64,000 nucleotides of DNA from CAJINA01 sp964636125 (GTDB taxonomy: Bacteria; Desulfobacterota; Desulfobacteria; Desulfobacterales; CAJINA01), in the NCBI GenBank assembly GCA_964636125.1, contig CAZWPX010000019.1:1-64000 (forward strand). The letters are read 5' to 3'. Under the pieces are notes generated by a model, which had not been told where the DNA came from, ran no database searches, and worked only from the letters and a program-made list of their open reading frames with translations. Positions 25,286 through 33,532 of the stretch are shown here, piece after piece (the stretch's first letter is position 1; every line of letters begins with the position of its first letter). The position numbers were made by a program, and so were the translations under genes.

Positions 25286-25867
25286 ATGAAGAATTCAAGG
25301 ATTCAGGTAATGAAAAAAATCGTAATTAAGGATTTGATGGTTCCGCTTGAAGAATATGCAACGGTCTTCGAAGAAGCGACTCTTTCTGAAGCCATTCGTG
25401 CCCTGGAGCGTGCCCAGCAGGCTTTTGATCACACCAAATACCGCCATCGGGCGATACTTGTGCTCAACAAGGCCGGGCATGTTATTGGCAAGGTAAGTCA
25501 AAGGGACGCTTTAAAAGCACTGGAGCCCAAGTACAAGGAAATCCAGGGCCAGGATACAAAATCCGCGTTTCGGCATTTCAGCAGGATGTTTCTAAAATCA
25601 ATGCTGGATCACCACGGCCTGTTTGACGCTCCGCTGGAGGATCTAAGAAAAAAGGCTGACACATTAAAAGTAAAAGAGTTTATGCACACACTTTCTGCGG
25701 ATGAGTGCCTGAATGAGAATGCAGCTCTGGATGAAGCCGCTCACATTTTGATTATGGGCCGTCACCAATCCGTTTTGGTAACTCGCAACAGTAAAGTTGT
25801 CGGGATTTTACGTCTGACAGACGTATTCGCGGCGGTTTTTCAAACACTGGAGGGCCTGTCTGATTAG
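25286..25867 (+). CDS. Paired CBS-domain protein
   Basis: The 193-residue protein consists of two CBS-like repeats: the first about residues 10-80 (VKDLMVPLEEYATV-like region, HVIGKVSQRDALKAL) and the second about 130-190 (VKEFMHTLSADECLNENAALDEAAHIL then SKVVGILRLTDVFAAV). The pair should fold into one Bateman module and bind an adenosine nucleotide. The linker contains KSAFRHFSRMFLKSML. It ends the signalling operon and may report energy status to the transporter or kinases; that is inference. The first ATG (25286) is used here; an ATG at 25310 has a slightly better upstream purine run. Confidence 0.82.
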   Translation: MKNSRIQVMKKIVIKDLMVPLEEYATVFEEATLSEAIRALERAQQAFDHTKYRHRAILVLNKAGHVIGKVSQRDALKALEPKYKEIQGQDTKSAFRHFSRMFLKSMLDHHGLFDAPLEDLRKKADTLKVKEFMHTLSADECLNENAALDEAAHILIMGRHQSVLVTRNSKVVGILRLTDVFAAVFQTLEGLSD

Positions 25868-25869
25868 GT

Positions 25870-25920
25870 AAAAAGCCTGGCCCGGAGGGCCAGGCTTTGG
25901 GTTGCCCCTGAAAGGGGCTT
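25870..25920 (-). ncRNA. Two-hairpin RNA-like motif, copy C (antisense strand)
   Basis: Read leftwards: AAGCCCC-TTTCA-GGGGC, then AACCC, then AAAGCCTGGCCC-TCC-GGGCCAGGCTTT (a perfect 12-bp stem) and five T. It has the same order of parts as the copies at 7788 and 52987, but lies on the strand opposite to the neighbouring genes. On the plus strand it could also end the CBS-gene transcript, though without a T run. Confidence 0.5.
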
Positions 25921-25942
25921 CTCCCCAAAGTCGCTGAGTGTG

Positions 25943-26054
25943 AAGTGACTAAAGTGATCTAAAGTTGTGGAGTCGCTACGCTCCGCTGGTTTTATCTGAT
26001 TGGCAGGATACCTTAACTTTAGATCACTTCAAACTTTAGTTCACTTTAGTCACT
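25943..26054. repeat. Inverted repeat with AAGTGATCTAAAGTT arms
   Basis: AAGTGATCTAAAGTT at 25952-25966 has a perfect inverse at 26015-26029, and AGTGACTAAAGTG at 25944-25956 has its inverse at 26042-26054. The two arm sets overlap on the left and are separate on the right, so alternative pairings are possible. It is directly upstream of a truncated sensor gene. Confidence 0.6.
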
Positions 26055-26077
26055 CGATACAAAGTCCCAAGGGATTA

Positions 26078-26431
26078 ATGAACATGTGGAACAAAATCAG
26101 TTTGCACCACCGGATTTACTCCTTATTGTTCTCACTTGTGCTGGTCACTTCGGCAGGCGGGATGGTACTGGTATGGTATACCTACCATGTGGATGAACGC
26201 TTTGCCCGTATCATCGATAAAAACATTGCCGCCTATCATGCAGCCGAAGGGCTTGAGGCCGCCCTGGTCAATCAAAAAGGGTTTGTCTCCTACTATTTGC
26301 TGGGTAGTGATCCGGACTGGCTTTGGCAACTCGGGGTCTACCGGCAGATTTTCAAGGAGCGGCTCCAGACCACCCGCCGTAAAAGACATGCGAGATTGGA
26401 CCCAGGCGAAATAGAGGCGTCTGACGGATGA
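26078..26431 (+). pseudogene. N-terminal fragment of a membrane sensor (4HB/CHASE3-like)
   Basis: The 117-residue frame from ATG 26078 encodes a cytoplasmic start (MNMWNKISLHHRIYS), a membrane segment (LLFSLVLVTSAGGMVLVW) and the first helix of a periplasmic four-helix bundle (AEGLEAALVNQKGFVSYYLLG), the usual N-terminus of kinases or chemoreceptors. It then ends in a short basic tail. All output domains are missing. Its stop overlaps the start of the DUF1538 gene by four bases (ATGA), so it may persist as a translational leader. Remnant is the likeliest reading; a short membrane partner protein is possible. Confidence 0.6.
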
Positions 26432-27198
26432 AACTAAATCCATCCATGCGGTTAACAATCCTAACCGAATTCAGTTCCGCTTTAGGACGGGCCCTTCTCG
26501 GGGCAGCCCGTGATTTGGCACCTATCATTGCGGTGATCGCTCTGTTTCAGGTTCTGGTCTTGCGGCAACCCTTCCCGGAGCTGTTACCCATTTTAACTGG
26601 ATTGGGATTGGTCATTGTCGGCCTGGCCCTTTTCGTGGTTGGTCTGGACATCGGCCTGTTTCCCCTGGGCGAAACCCTGGCAGAAGAATTTGCGCGTAAA
26701 GGCAGCCTGTTCTGGCTGCTGTTCTTTGCATTTGTTTTAGGAACGGGGACAACTGTAGCCGAACCGGCCCTTATAGCCGTAACCAGAGAGGGGGCTAAAG
26801 CCGTAGCCGCAGCGGGACTTATTGAAAATATCGCAGTGTCGATAGACCGTTATGCACTGGGTGTCCGCTTGACCGTGGCAGTGTCCGTTGGGGCTGCCAT
26901 TGTTCTTGGGGTCTTGCGTATCCTGCGCGGTTGGTCCCTGCCGGTTTTAATCATTGGCGGTTACACGCTGGTAATGCTCATGACCTTTTTCGCGCCGAAA
27001 GAAATCGTAGGCTTAGCTTATGATTTGGGTGGCGTCACCACCTCAACTGTCACGGTGCCCCTCGTTACGGCTTTGGGTGTGGGACTTGCGCGCACGATAC
27101 GCGGCAGAGACCCCTTGACGGACGGTTTTGGCCTCATCGCCCTGGCATCCCTGACACCCATGATTTTTGTGATGCTTTTCGGGTTGATCGTACATTAG
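26428..27198 (+). CDS. DUF1538 membrane protein A
   Basis: The 256-residue protein has about seven hydrophobic segments and the DUF1538 hallmarks: GTTVAEPALIAV (about 110), a GVRLTVAVSVGAAIVLGVLRI stretch, and YDLGGVTTSTVTVPLVTALG (about 195-215). It is a tandem paralogue of the next gene and together they probably form one transporter or channel. Family function is not established. A PII-like gene follows, and PII proteins typically gate membrane transporters, which supports a transport role. Confidence 0.88.
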   Translation: MKLNPSMRLTILTEFSSALGRALLGAARDLAPIIAVIALFQVLVLRQPFPELLPILTGLGLVIVGLALFVVGLDIGLFPLGETLAEEFARKGSLFWLLFFAFVLGTGTTVAEPALIAVTREGAKAVAAAGLIENIAVSIDRYALGVRLTVAVSVGAAIVLGVLRILRGWSLPVLIIGGYTLVMLMTFFAPKEIVGLAYDLGGVTTSTVTVPLVTALGVGLARTIRGRDPLTDGFGLIALASLTPMIFVMLFGLIVH

Positions 27199-27248
27199 GG
27201 TTTGCCTGAAAATGTGAAATTGTTTTTACGCGAGCCCTCAGGTGAAAC

Positions 27249-28010
27249 ATGGAAATCCTTTTTGACCCCATATTGCTGCTGCTGGCCACCGCCAAAGACG
27301 TGCTGCCGGTTCTCGGGCTGCTGGTAATATTCCAGACCCTTGTTCTAAAAAGACCAATCCCCCGGCCGGGCAGAATTTTTTTTGGTTTCGGCGCAGTCCT
27401 GGTAGGTATGACCTGCTTTCTTGCCGGGCTGGATCTGGCTATTTTCCCAGTTGGCCGAGCCATGGCGCTTCAGCTGGTTGAGGGTGCTCAGAACGATGGT
27501 ACGGTCGCCTGGACAGCCTATGGGTGGATCTATCTCTTTACCTTTCTGGTGGGTTTTTCCACTACAATAGCAGAGCCATCCCTCATTGCTGTGGCCCAGA
27601 AAGCGCATGAAGCCTCGCACAAATCGGTTTCGTCCCTGGGGCTGCGTATCGCGGTGGCCATCGGGGTTGCTATTGGGATAACATTAGGTGCTTTTCGAAT
27701 TGTCACCGGGACACCGCTATATCTTTATATTATGGCTGGATATGTGGTGGTGGTCATTCAAACTGTATTTGCGCCCCGGATGATTATCCCACTGGCTTAT
27801 GATTCCGGTGGGGTGACGACATCTACGGTTACCGTTCCCCTGGTGGCAGCCCTTGGCCTGGGGCTGGCATCTAATGTTCCGGGCCGAAGTCCGGTTATGG
27901 ATGGATTCGGGCTCATCGCATTTGCCAGCCTGTTTCCAATTATCAGCGTTTTGGGCTATGCTCAACTGGTTCAGTGGCGTGTGCAACGACGAAGCCGTAA
28001 AAAACGATGA
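27249..28010 (+). CDS. DUF1538 membrane protein B
   Basis: The 253-residue protein shows the same signature as its neighbour: STTIAEPSLIAVAQKA, LRIAVAIGVAIGITLGAFRI and YDSGGVTTSTVTVPLVAALG. It ends in a basic tail (RVQRRSRKKR), placing the C-terminus in the cytoplasm. It starts 50 bp after the first copy. The duplicated GGVTTSTVTVPL motif, rich in Thr/Ser near a membrane re-entry, looks like a substrate or ion site, by inference. Confidence 0.88.
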   Translation: MEILFDPILLLLATAKDVLPVLGLLVIFQTLVLKRPIPRPGRIFFGFGAVLVGMTCFLAGLDLAIFPVGRAMALQLVEGAQNDGTVAWTAYGWIYLFTFLVGFSTTIAEPSLIAVAQKAHEASHKSVSSLGLRIAVAIGVAIGITLGAFRIVTGTPLYLYIMAGYVVVVIQTVFAPRMIIPLAYDSGGVTTSTVTVPLVAALGLGLASNVPGRSPVMDGFGLIAFASLFPIISVLGYAQLVQWRVQRRSRKKR

Positions 28011-28080
28011 TGTGTAATTATTTTTTTCCACGGCCCTACGGCCTCTATATGGCAGGCAGCGGGTGAAAAGGAGGGTGCCA

Positions 28081-28407
28081 ATGGTGTATAAATCTATCAT
28101 TGCAATGGTTAAGCCGGACTTAACTGACAAGATCGTCAATTCGGCAAAACAGGTAGGTGCTACTGGCGCGACAATCATACCCGCCTCGGGTACAGGTGCT
28201 CGTGAGGCCAAAACATTTTTCGGCCTTAGTCTGGATATTCGCACGGATCTGGTAATCTTCCTGGTGGACAGTGAGCTTGTTGAGCCAGTCCTGTCTGTAA
28301 TTAAAGAGGCTGGAAGGTTTAGCGAACCGGGAACAGGCATTGCTTTTGTGCTTGCCGTAGAGCAGACAGCTGGTTTTGAAAGTCAATTGTCAAAACAGCA
28401 GCTTTGA
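28081..28407 (+). CDS. PII-like signal-transduction protein paired with DUF1538
   Basis: The 108-residue protein follows the PII fold: YKSIIAMVKPDLTDKIVNSA at the start, a short loop in place of the classic T-loop (ASGTGAREAKTFFGLS) and the conserved GTGIAFVLAVEQTAGF near the end. The uridylylated Tyr of GlnB is absent. ATG 28081 follows aaaaggagggtg. Because it closes the two-gene DUF1538 set, it probably controls those membrane proteins in response to a nucleotide; the ligand is unknown. It is convergent with the outer-membrane operon 20 bp away. Confidence 0.85.
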   Translation: MVYKSIIAMVKPDLTDKIVNSAKQVGATGATIIPASGTGAREAKTFFGLSLDIRTDLVIFLVDSELVEPVLSVIKEAGRFSEPGTGIAFVLAVEQTAGFESQLSKQQL

Positions 28408-28426
28408 CGAATGATAATTTTTCAAT

Positions 28427-29755
28427 CTAAAAATAAAACCGAACCCTGATTTCCGCTTTGGACTGGTTTTGCTTTTCCTTGAATTCGGTATAATGGCTGC
28501 CGTCAAGCCAGGTATAACGCGCCCGTATCTCCCAGTTGGTAAATTTGGTGTACACCACCTCGGGGGTCAACGAATAGCTGGCATCATCGAGGTTATAGAT
28601 GCCGATGAGGCCGGGTGTAAAATAGAGAATGTCAAAGGGTTCTTTCTGGTTAACCTTCAGGTACAGGTAATTGCGGCCTGCCTGGGGAACGCTGTATCCG
28701 TTGCGGGAGATGGTCAGGGCCTTTTGCAAAAGGCTGTCTGAGCCGGATGCGATAAACTGCGCGTCGGCATCATCTACCAGCGCATAGAAGCGACTCAGCT
28801 CCGACTCCGTAAAGCCGGCGCCATTATAGTAATATTCAAAAATGGTGGTAATGTCATTTGCCGTGAGGTAGCGCAAGCCCAGAAGGTACTGGCTCACCGA
28901 GCGTTGCCGCGTCGCCACCGTGCCGGCTGCGGTCAGGTATTTCTGTTCAAGGTCTTTCAGGTAGGCATACTCGCCATGAATCTCAAAGTTGGTGGCCAGG
29001 TTTCTGGAGACATCGATGCCAAAGCGAGGCGTCCGGCTGTCACCGGTAAAAGCCACCAGGTCGATGTCCGTATCCCGATAGAGCAGATAAAGTTTGCCGG
29101 CCAGATTCACATGATCGGCTTTGCCGAACTCGGGATTCACATCCTCGGTAACCGGCAGGACAACGGTGGTGAGCGCCAGGGTCTGCAAAGGGCCGCTGAA
29201 ACTTCTGATCAGATCTACACCGGCCCCCACATACCCCTCCAGGGACTCTTCCGGATTGTTAGGGTCCTTGGGTCGGCTGATAAATCCCACCGGGTTCCAG
29301 GCGTACCCCGTGCCCCACTTGAACACCTTTTTCCCGAGGTCAACAGTGACAGCCGGCGTCGGCTTGAGGCTGAGGTTGGCTTCAAAAATGTCGGCCCGGT
29401 CCGAACTTCCCAGGTCATCTTTGGCGGCCTGGGCGTTAAGCACCCCATTAAACGCGGCTATGCCCTTTTTATAATCCAGCTCCAGCTGCAGGGTGCCGGT
29501 GTAGCGATCAAGGGTGCTGCGGGGGTCGTCGTAGAAGTTCAGGCCGTAAAACACGGACTCCTGATCCAGTTGCAGGTGCTCGTATTTGACCTCGGCATAT
29601 CCGCCCCACTCAAAGGGTTTGGACTCGAATTCTTCAACCTCGAAGCTGTACTCCTGCGCACCTGCCGGGCCTGCGGGTAAAAAGCCCGCCAGATACAAAA
29701 GTGCGAACAGAGCCCCGGCCAGAATTCGGCCATGGTTTTTTTTAGCGCAGTTCAT
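28427..29755 (-). CDS. Outer-membrane beta-barrel protein
   Basis: The 442-residue protein has a signal peptide (cleavage likely after GPAGA, about residue 33) and alternating strand patterns throughout, with a terminal aromatic signature (EIRVRFYF) recognised by the barrel-assembly machinery. Family is uncertain; the layout resembles DUF1302-like or alginate-export-like barrels. It is the last gene of an operon with an ABC ATPase, an FtsX-type permease and a LolA-like protein, and overlaps the LolA-like gene by 14 bp. It probably forms the outer-membrane end of a lipid or lipoprotein export path. Confidence 0.82.
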   Translation of the reverse strand: MNCAKKNHGRILAGALFALLYLAGFLPAGPAGAQEYSFEVEEFESKPFEWGGYAEVKYEHLQLDQESVFYGLNFYDDPRSTLDRYTGTLQLELDYKKGIAAFNGVLNAQAAKDDLGSSDRADIFEANLSLKPTPAVTVDLGKKVFKWGTGYAWNPVGFISRPKDPNNPEESLEGYVGAGVDLIRSFSGPLQTLALTTVVLPVTEDVNPEFGKADHVNLAGKLYLLYRDTDIDLVAFTGDSRTPRFGIDVSRNLATNFEIHGEYAYLKDLEQKYLTAAGTVATRQRSVSQYLLGLRYLTANDITTIFEYYYNGAGFTESELSRFYALVDDADAQFIASGSDSLLQKALTISRNGYSVPQAGRNYLYLKVNQKEPFDILYFTPGLIGIYNLDDASYSLTPEVVYTKFTNWEIRARYTWLDGSHYTEFKEKQNQSKAEIRVRFYF

Positions 29756-30512
29756 TGACCCGGGGCAGGTAGTTTAAGGTGAACACCTCATCGGCCAGTT
29801 TTTTGTTGTTGATTTTGGCATAGAGCATGACCGATTTATAGCCTTTGTACAGGGGGCTGTCGGTTTCAAGCACCGCCGGGCGCATCAGGTCGTCGCCGAA
29901 TTTTTTGATATCTTTGTAATACAGGGTCTTGATGAGCATGCCGCTGGCGGCATAGCACTCAATGGTGCCGGGCACCATGGTTTTTTTGTCCACCACCATG
30001 ATCAGACGGTCGTAGGCCACGGTCGCGGTTTTGGCCTTGCATTCGAGAATATAGGCCTCTTTTTTATCTTCCTTAATGGTGGCATTGTATTCAGCGCCAT
30101 AATCCAGCCGCAGGATGTCCGAATTGTTGAAGACCCCGCCTACCACCGACTGAAGACTGGTGATGCGAATCGGTTTGCCTACATTGGGAATATAAAGCCA
30201 CATGTTTTCCCCCAGCCGGAGAGTGGCGCGTCCTTTTTCGCTGGCCGGGGACAGAAAAAGGGCCACCATCTTGTCAGAGCCCTTTTTTACCGTATAAAGG
30301 ACAAACTCCTTTTTGCTGCCGTCCGGTTCAATATTAATCAGCTTGCGGTACATTTCATAGGACTCGGGCTGCAGGTTGCGATCCACTTGAAGCAGGATCT
30401 CATTGCCATCAAGGGCGGATGCCGGTGCACTAAATAACAGCAGGACGGCAAGCAGCACATATGATGTGAAAAAAACTTTCCGCGGGGTCAGTAGCATTTT
30501 ATGTGACGTCAT
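29742..30512 (-). CDS. Outer-membrane lipoprotein-sorting (LolA-like) periplasmic protein
   Basis: The 256-residue protein starts at ATG 30512 after aaaggagatattt; a longer upstream frame has no support. It has a signal peptide ending near SAPASA and then a LolA-like half-barrel: SYEMYRKLINIEPDGSKKEF, LRLGENMWLYIPNVGKPIRI, and YKSVMLYAKINNKKLADEVF. Proteins of this family (PF17131-like) often occur with MacB/LolCDE-like ABC transporters. It may carry a hydrophobic cargo from the inner-membrane permease to the barrel encoded next. Confidence 0.87.
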   Translation of the reverse strand: MTSHKMLLTPRKVFFTSYVLLAVLLLFSAPASALDGNEILLQVDRNLQPESYEMYRKLINIEPDGSKKEFVLYTVKKGSDKMVALFLSPASEKGRATLRLGENMWLYIPNVGKPIRITSLQSVVGGVFNNSDILRLDYGAEYNATIKEDKKEAYILECKAKTATVAYDRLIMVVDKKTMVPGTIECYAASGMLIKTLYYKDIKKFGDDLMRPAVLETDSPLYKGYKSVMLYAKINNKKLADEVFTLNYLPRVNELR

Positions 30513-30528
30513 TGAAATATCTCCTTTT

Positions 30529-31776
30529 TTACACATGCCGCAGGGCGGTAATGGGGTCCATTCGGGCGGCTTTAAAGGCCGGTTGCACACTGGCAGCTAC
30601 GGCAATCCCGATGACGATCAAAACAATGGTGATCACATCTCCGGCACCAATAGTGGGCGACAGCACCAGGTTGGACTGACGCCCGAAATCAAAGGTAAGA
30701 CCGGCGGCATTAATGGCGGCAATGCTGATCAGGCTGATTACCGTCCCCACCACGGTGCCAAGCACGCCGAGCAGAAATCCCTCAACCACAAACAGGCCCA
30801 TGATTTTTCCCGGCAGGGTGCCGATGGCGGCAATGGTCCCGATTTCATTGATCCGCTCGTATACGGCCATGATCATCACGTTCATGATACTCACCAGAAC
30901 AATGGCCACCAGCATGATCTTTATAAAAAGGGTCATCAAATCGATCATTTTGGCGATGTTGTAAAAGGGGGACAACTTTTCCCAGGTGTGCACCTCAAAC
31001 ACCGGTTTGTCATTTTTATCCCGGACGGATTCAAGTTGGGATTTCAGGCTTTTAGCAATTTTGGGCAGGTCATCCATGCTTTTGAGCCGGATGGCGATTT
31101 CACTGACTTCAACACCCTGAATCCGCAGCAATTCTTTGGCATCTTCCAGGTGAATCACCCCATCACGCCCGCCCGGGCCGGATATGCCTTCCAGGATCCC
31201 GCTGACCAGGAAAGTCTTTCCATTCACCGACCCGTCTTTGTTGTTGGCCACCAGGACCACACTTTGGCCCACCTTGACCTTCATGCCTTTTGCAATCAGC
31301 TCGGGAATGATGATCTGGCCTTTTTTCAGCAGGGGGTCGTCCTTTTTTCCCTCAATGATACGGTCTGGCAGCAGCGGTACTGTTTTGACTTCCTGTTGAG
31401 GGATTATGGTATTGAGGCGAATATTGGTGGTTTCGGTAAAATTGCTGAACATGGCGCCCAGCTTAATGCGCATGGAAAATGACTCAACCCCCTTCATATT
31501 GTCGAGAACCTGTTTGACCCTGGTCACCTGTTTCTGGTTCAGGTTGCGATTGAGGGGCAGGTTGTCAATGGAGGCCATGTACCCTTTGCGGTGAACCTGG
31601 AGATGGCCGATCATGGAGTCGGTGATCTGGCCCACCATCATTTGCTTGAAGGATCCGGTAATGGAGATAAAGAGCAGGACGGATACCACGCCAAGCGTAA
31701 TCAAGGTAGAGGTCAGCAATGTGCGCCGCTGATACCGTCGAAGATTGCGGGCGGCGATTTTGATGATGTTAAGCAT
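30529..31776 (-). CDS. ABC transporter permease, FtsX/MacB/LolC-type
   Basis: The 415-residue protein has one N-terminal membrane segment (about 20-42), a large periplasmic domain (about 45-280) and three C-terminal membrane segments, the standard FtsX-like layout. Its C-terminus (ALRHV) and AIGTLPGKIMGLFVVEGFLLG are typical. ATG 31776 has aaggagggg upstream and overlaps the ATPase gene by 8 bp. It acts with the ATPase at 31769-32473, extracting or pumping a substrate in the periplasm instead of moving it across the inner membrane. Confidence 0.92.
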   Translation of the reverse strand: MLNIIKIAARNLRRYQRRTLLTSTLITLGVVSVLLFISITGSFKQMMVGQITDSMIGHLQVHRKGYMASIDNLPLNRNLNQKQVTRVKQVLDNMKGVESFSMRIKLGAMFSNFTETTNIRLNTIIPQQEVKTVPLLPDRIIEGKKDDPLLKKGQIIIPELIAKGMKVKVGQSVVLVANNKDGSVNGKTFLVSGILEGISGPGGRDGVIHLEDAKELLRIQGVEVSEIAIRLKSMDDLPKIAKSLKSQLESVRDKNDKPVFEVHTWEKLSPFYNIAKMIDLMTLFIKIMLVAIVLVSIMNVMIMAVYERINEIGTIAAIGTLPGKIMGLFVVEGFLLGVLGTVVGTVISLISIAAINAAGLTFDFGRQSNLVLSPTIGAGDVITIVLIVIGIAVAASVQPAFKAARMDPITALRHV

Positions 31777-32473
31777 GAGCCCCTCCTTCTTCGTTATTGT
31801 GTTTTGAAAGCTGGCCGTCTTCAAGGGTGAACACAATTTCCGCATTGCGCATCACTTTCGGGTCATGGGTGGAAAACACAAAGGTGGTGTCAAACTCATC
31901 GCGCATTTTTTTCATTAAACGGATGATCCGATTGGCGGTGTCCCCGTCAAGATTGGCCGTGGGTTCGTCAGCCAGCACCAGTTTGGCCCTGGTCACCAGG
32001 GCCCGCGCCACAGCAACCCGCTGCTTCTGGCCGCCTGAAATCTGTCCGGGGTATTTGTCGGCCTGATCCCCCATCCCCACGGCTTCGAGCAATTCGTTCA
32101 CCCGTTTTTTACGTTTTTGGGTGGGCCAGTTCTGTACCATGAGCAGCGGATATTCAATGTTCTCAAAAACAGTGAGCACCGGAATCAGGTTAAAATCCTG
32201 GAAGACAAACCCGATGTGCTCACCCCGGAAATTGGCAGCCTGTTGCCGATCCATGTGGGTAATGTCCTGGTCGGCAACGGTAAGGGCCCCTTTTGTCGGC
32301 GGATCAAGGCAGCCAATCATATTGAGAAGGGTGCTTTTGCCGCTGCCCGAAGGCCCCACAAATGTGACAAAGGACGCCGGTTCAATGGTGAAATCGACGC
32401 CCCGGATGGCCGTTACCGATATCTCACCCATCCGGTAGGTTTTTTCAAGATTACTTGCGGTAACAAGAGACAT
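31769..32473 (-). CDS. ABC transporter ATP-binding protein, LolD/MacB-type
   Basis: The 234-residue ATPase has Walker A GPSGSGKST (about 40), the Q-loop FVFQDFNLIPVLTVFENI, the signature ISGGQKQRVAVARAL, Walker B LVLADEPTANLDG and the H-loop STHDPKV. These are typical of the LolD/MacB group that pairs with FtsX-like permeases. It heads a four-gene operon. Expression may once have been controlled by the divergent TetR gene whose remnant lies at 32675-32866. Confidence 0.94.
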   Translation of the reverse strand: MSLVTASNLEKTYRMGEISVTAIRGVDFTIEPASFVTFVGPSGSGKSTLLNMIGCLDPPTKGALTVADQDITHMDRQQAANFRGEHIGFVFQDFNLIPVLTVFENIEYPLLMVQNWPTQKRKKRVNELLEAVGMGDQADKYPGQISGGQKQRVAVARALVTRAKLVLADEPTANLDGDTANRIIRLMKKMRDEFDTTFVFSTHDPKVMRNAEIVFTLEDGQLSKHNNEEGGAHA

Positions 32474-32549
32474 GATGAGTTCCTTATTGTATTGTAAAAA
32501 TTGATACGCGCAGGCTGTGACCCGTGATACAGGCAGCTTTGGTCAGCGT

Positions 32550-32572
32550 GCCTGTCTGGGCAGGCTTTTTTT
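32550..32572 (+). terminator. Rho-independent terminator without an obvious gene
   Basis: GCCTG, loop TCTGGG, CAGGC and seven T form a short canonical terminator on the plus strand, between the divergent ABC operon and the TetR remnant. No plus-strand gene ends here, so it may terminate a small RNA or antisense transcript. Confidence 0.5.
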
Positions 32573-32654
32573 ATTATTCTAAAACTATAGTAATGAAATC
32601 GGTTTCTTCAAGGTGAACTTAACATGTTCAGGATGGATTAATGATTTTTCGAAA

Positions 32655-32677
32655 TTAAACGAATGTTTAAACGAATG
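32655..32677. promoter_or_regulatory. Direct repeat TTAAACGAATG, possible TetR operator
   Basis: TTAAACGAATG occurs at 32655-32665 and again at 32667-32677, one turn apart, immediately at the start of the dead TetR gene and upstream of the ABC operon. Position and length fit an old TetR-family operator. Not proven. Confidence 0.4.
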
Positions 32678-32866
32678 GTCGGATTGAAAAAAATACTGAT
32701 AAAAACACACAAAAAACCAGATTCAAAAGAACGGATTCTTCAGACCGCAGGTACTCTGTTTGCCCATCCATGATTCGCAGAGACCGGCATGCGTGAACTG
32801 GCTGCCAAGGCAGAGGTAAGGGCCGCGGATATCTACACGGCCATACGGGGAATTGCCGGCCGCTAA
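32675..32866 (+). pseudogene. Degenerate TetR-family regulator (N-terminal HTH only)
   Basis: The frame from ATG 32675 reads as a TetR DNA-binding domain: SKERILQTAGTLFAHP, then a TGA stop, then FAETGMRELAAKAEVRAADIYTAI, then a stop at 32864. In intact relatives the stop position would be the Gly of a GFAET-type motif, so a single G-to-T change explains it. The ligand-binding domain is entirely absent. TetR genes are frequent partners of ABC/FtsX/LolA-like export operons, so this is probably the operon's lost repressor. Confidence 0.75.
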
Positions 32867-32877
32867 ATGGTGCGCAT

Positions 32878-33198
32878 TTATCCTGGATCCTGTTCGCTCA
32901 GCACTGAATCCACCCATTTCATGGCTGCCATCATCTGGGGAAACCCGGCTGTGGTCAGACCCAGCAGGACAACATGGATGATTTCATCCGGCGAGGCCCC
33001 GGCAGCCAGGGCTTTGCGGGTGTGCGACATGATGCCGCCGCGTGAATTGGCACCGATGGCAATACCGAGTTTAACCAGATTCTGGTCTTTCTCGCTCAGT
33101 GGTCCGGCATTGCGGCAGGCAATCCCCAGGTCTTCATAGTGTTTGAAAATGTCCGGAAATTTTTCAGAAAATTTCTTGTAAATGTCAGGCAAGTACAT
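32878..33198 (-). CDS. Carboxymuconolactone decarboxylase (CMD)/AhpD-like family protein
   Basis: The 106-residue helical protein matches the CMD fold: LSEKDQNLVKLGIAIGANSRGGIMSHTRKALAAGASPDEI and a hydrophobic C-terminal helix pair. The CxxC redox pair of AhpD is missing (the region reads SRGGIMSH), while the His is kept, so peroxidase-type chemistry is unlikely. ATG 33198 follows aaaggagcacc. A 14-bp palindrome (33213-33226) lies in its leader. Role unknown. Confidence 0.85.
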   Translation of the reverse strand: MYLPDIYKKFSEKFPDIFKHYEDLGIACRNAGPLSEKDQNLVKLGIAIGANSRGGIMSHTRKALAAGASPDEIIHVVLLGLTTAGFPQMMAAMKWVDSVLSEQDPG

Positions 33199-33212
33199 GC
33201 GGTGCTCCTTTG

Positions 33213-33226
33213 TTGTTGTTCAACAA
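33213..33226. promoter_or_regulatory. Palindrome TTGTTGTTCAACAA upstream of the CMD gene
   Basis: Six-base arms TTGTTG and CAACAA flank TT. It sits just ahead of the ribosome-binding site of the CMD gene and could bind a dimeric repressor. The rest of the 33199-33532 gap holds one small hairpin (CCACGA/TCGTGG, 33275-33293) and nothing else recognisable. Confidence 0.35.
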
Positions 33227-33532
33227 TTCAGGTAATCCTATAACAAAGCGGATACAGGATCAACGACAAATTCACCACGACACTAAATCGTGGATGTAAA
33301 CAGGTTTATAAGGCGTAAAACAGATTTACGGGCCAAATTGAACTATACTTTACCACTATTCGATTGGAACAAATCCTCGGCCAAATGAGGTGCTTGTCCA
33401 ACCATGTGTGGTCCCTACGCCAAACGGATAGAGCATATCTTGTGTTTTAGTACCGATTTAAGTTATAGTGACATATCCCCTTCAAATTTGATTTAGCGCC
33501 ATTCCCATTTTTAGCAATCGGAGTTGCCTACA

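Noticed and set aside
30403..31482. A 359-codon plus-strand frame opposite the FtsX-like gene
   Set aside because: It is a His/Gln/Gly-rich shadow of the well-supported permease and LolA-like genes on the minus strand.
32735..32740. In-frame TGA in the TetR-like frame as a selenocysteine codon
   Set aside because: TetR proteins have no selenocysteine; the position is normally Gly, the ligand domain is missing, and no SECIS-like hairpin is evident. A nonsense mutation is simpler.
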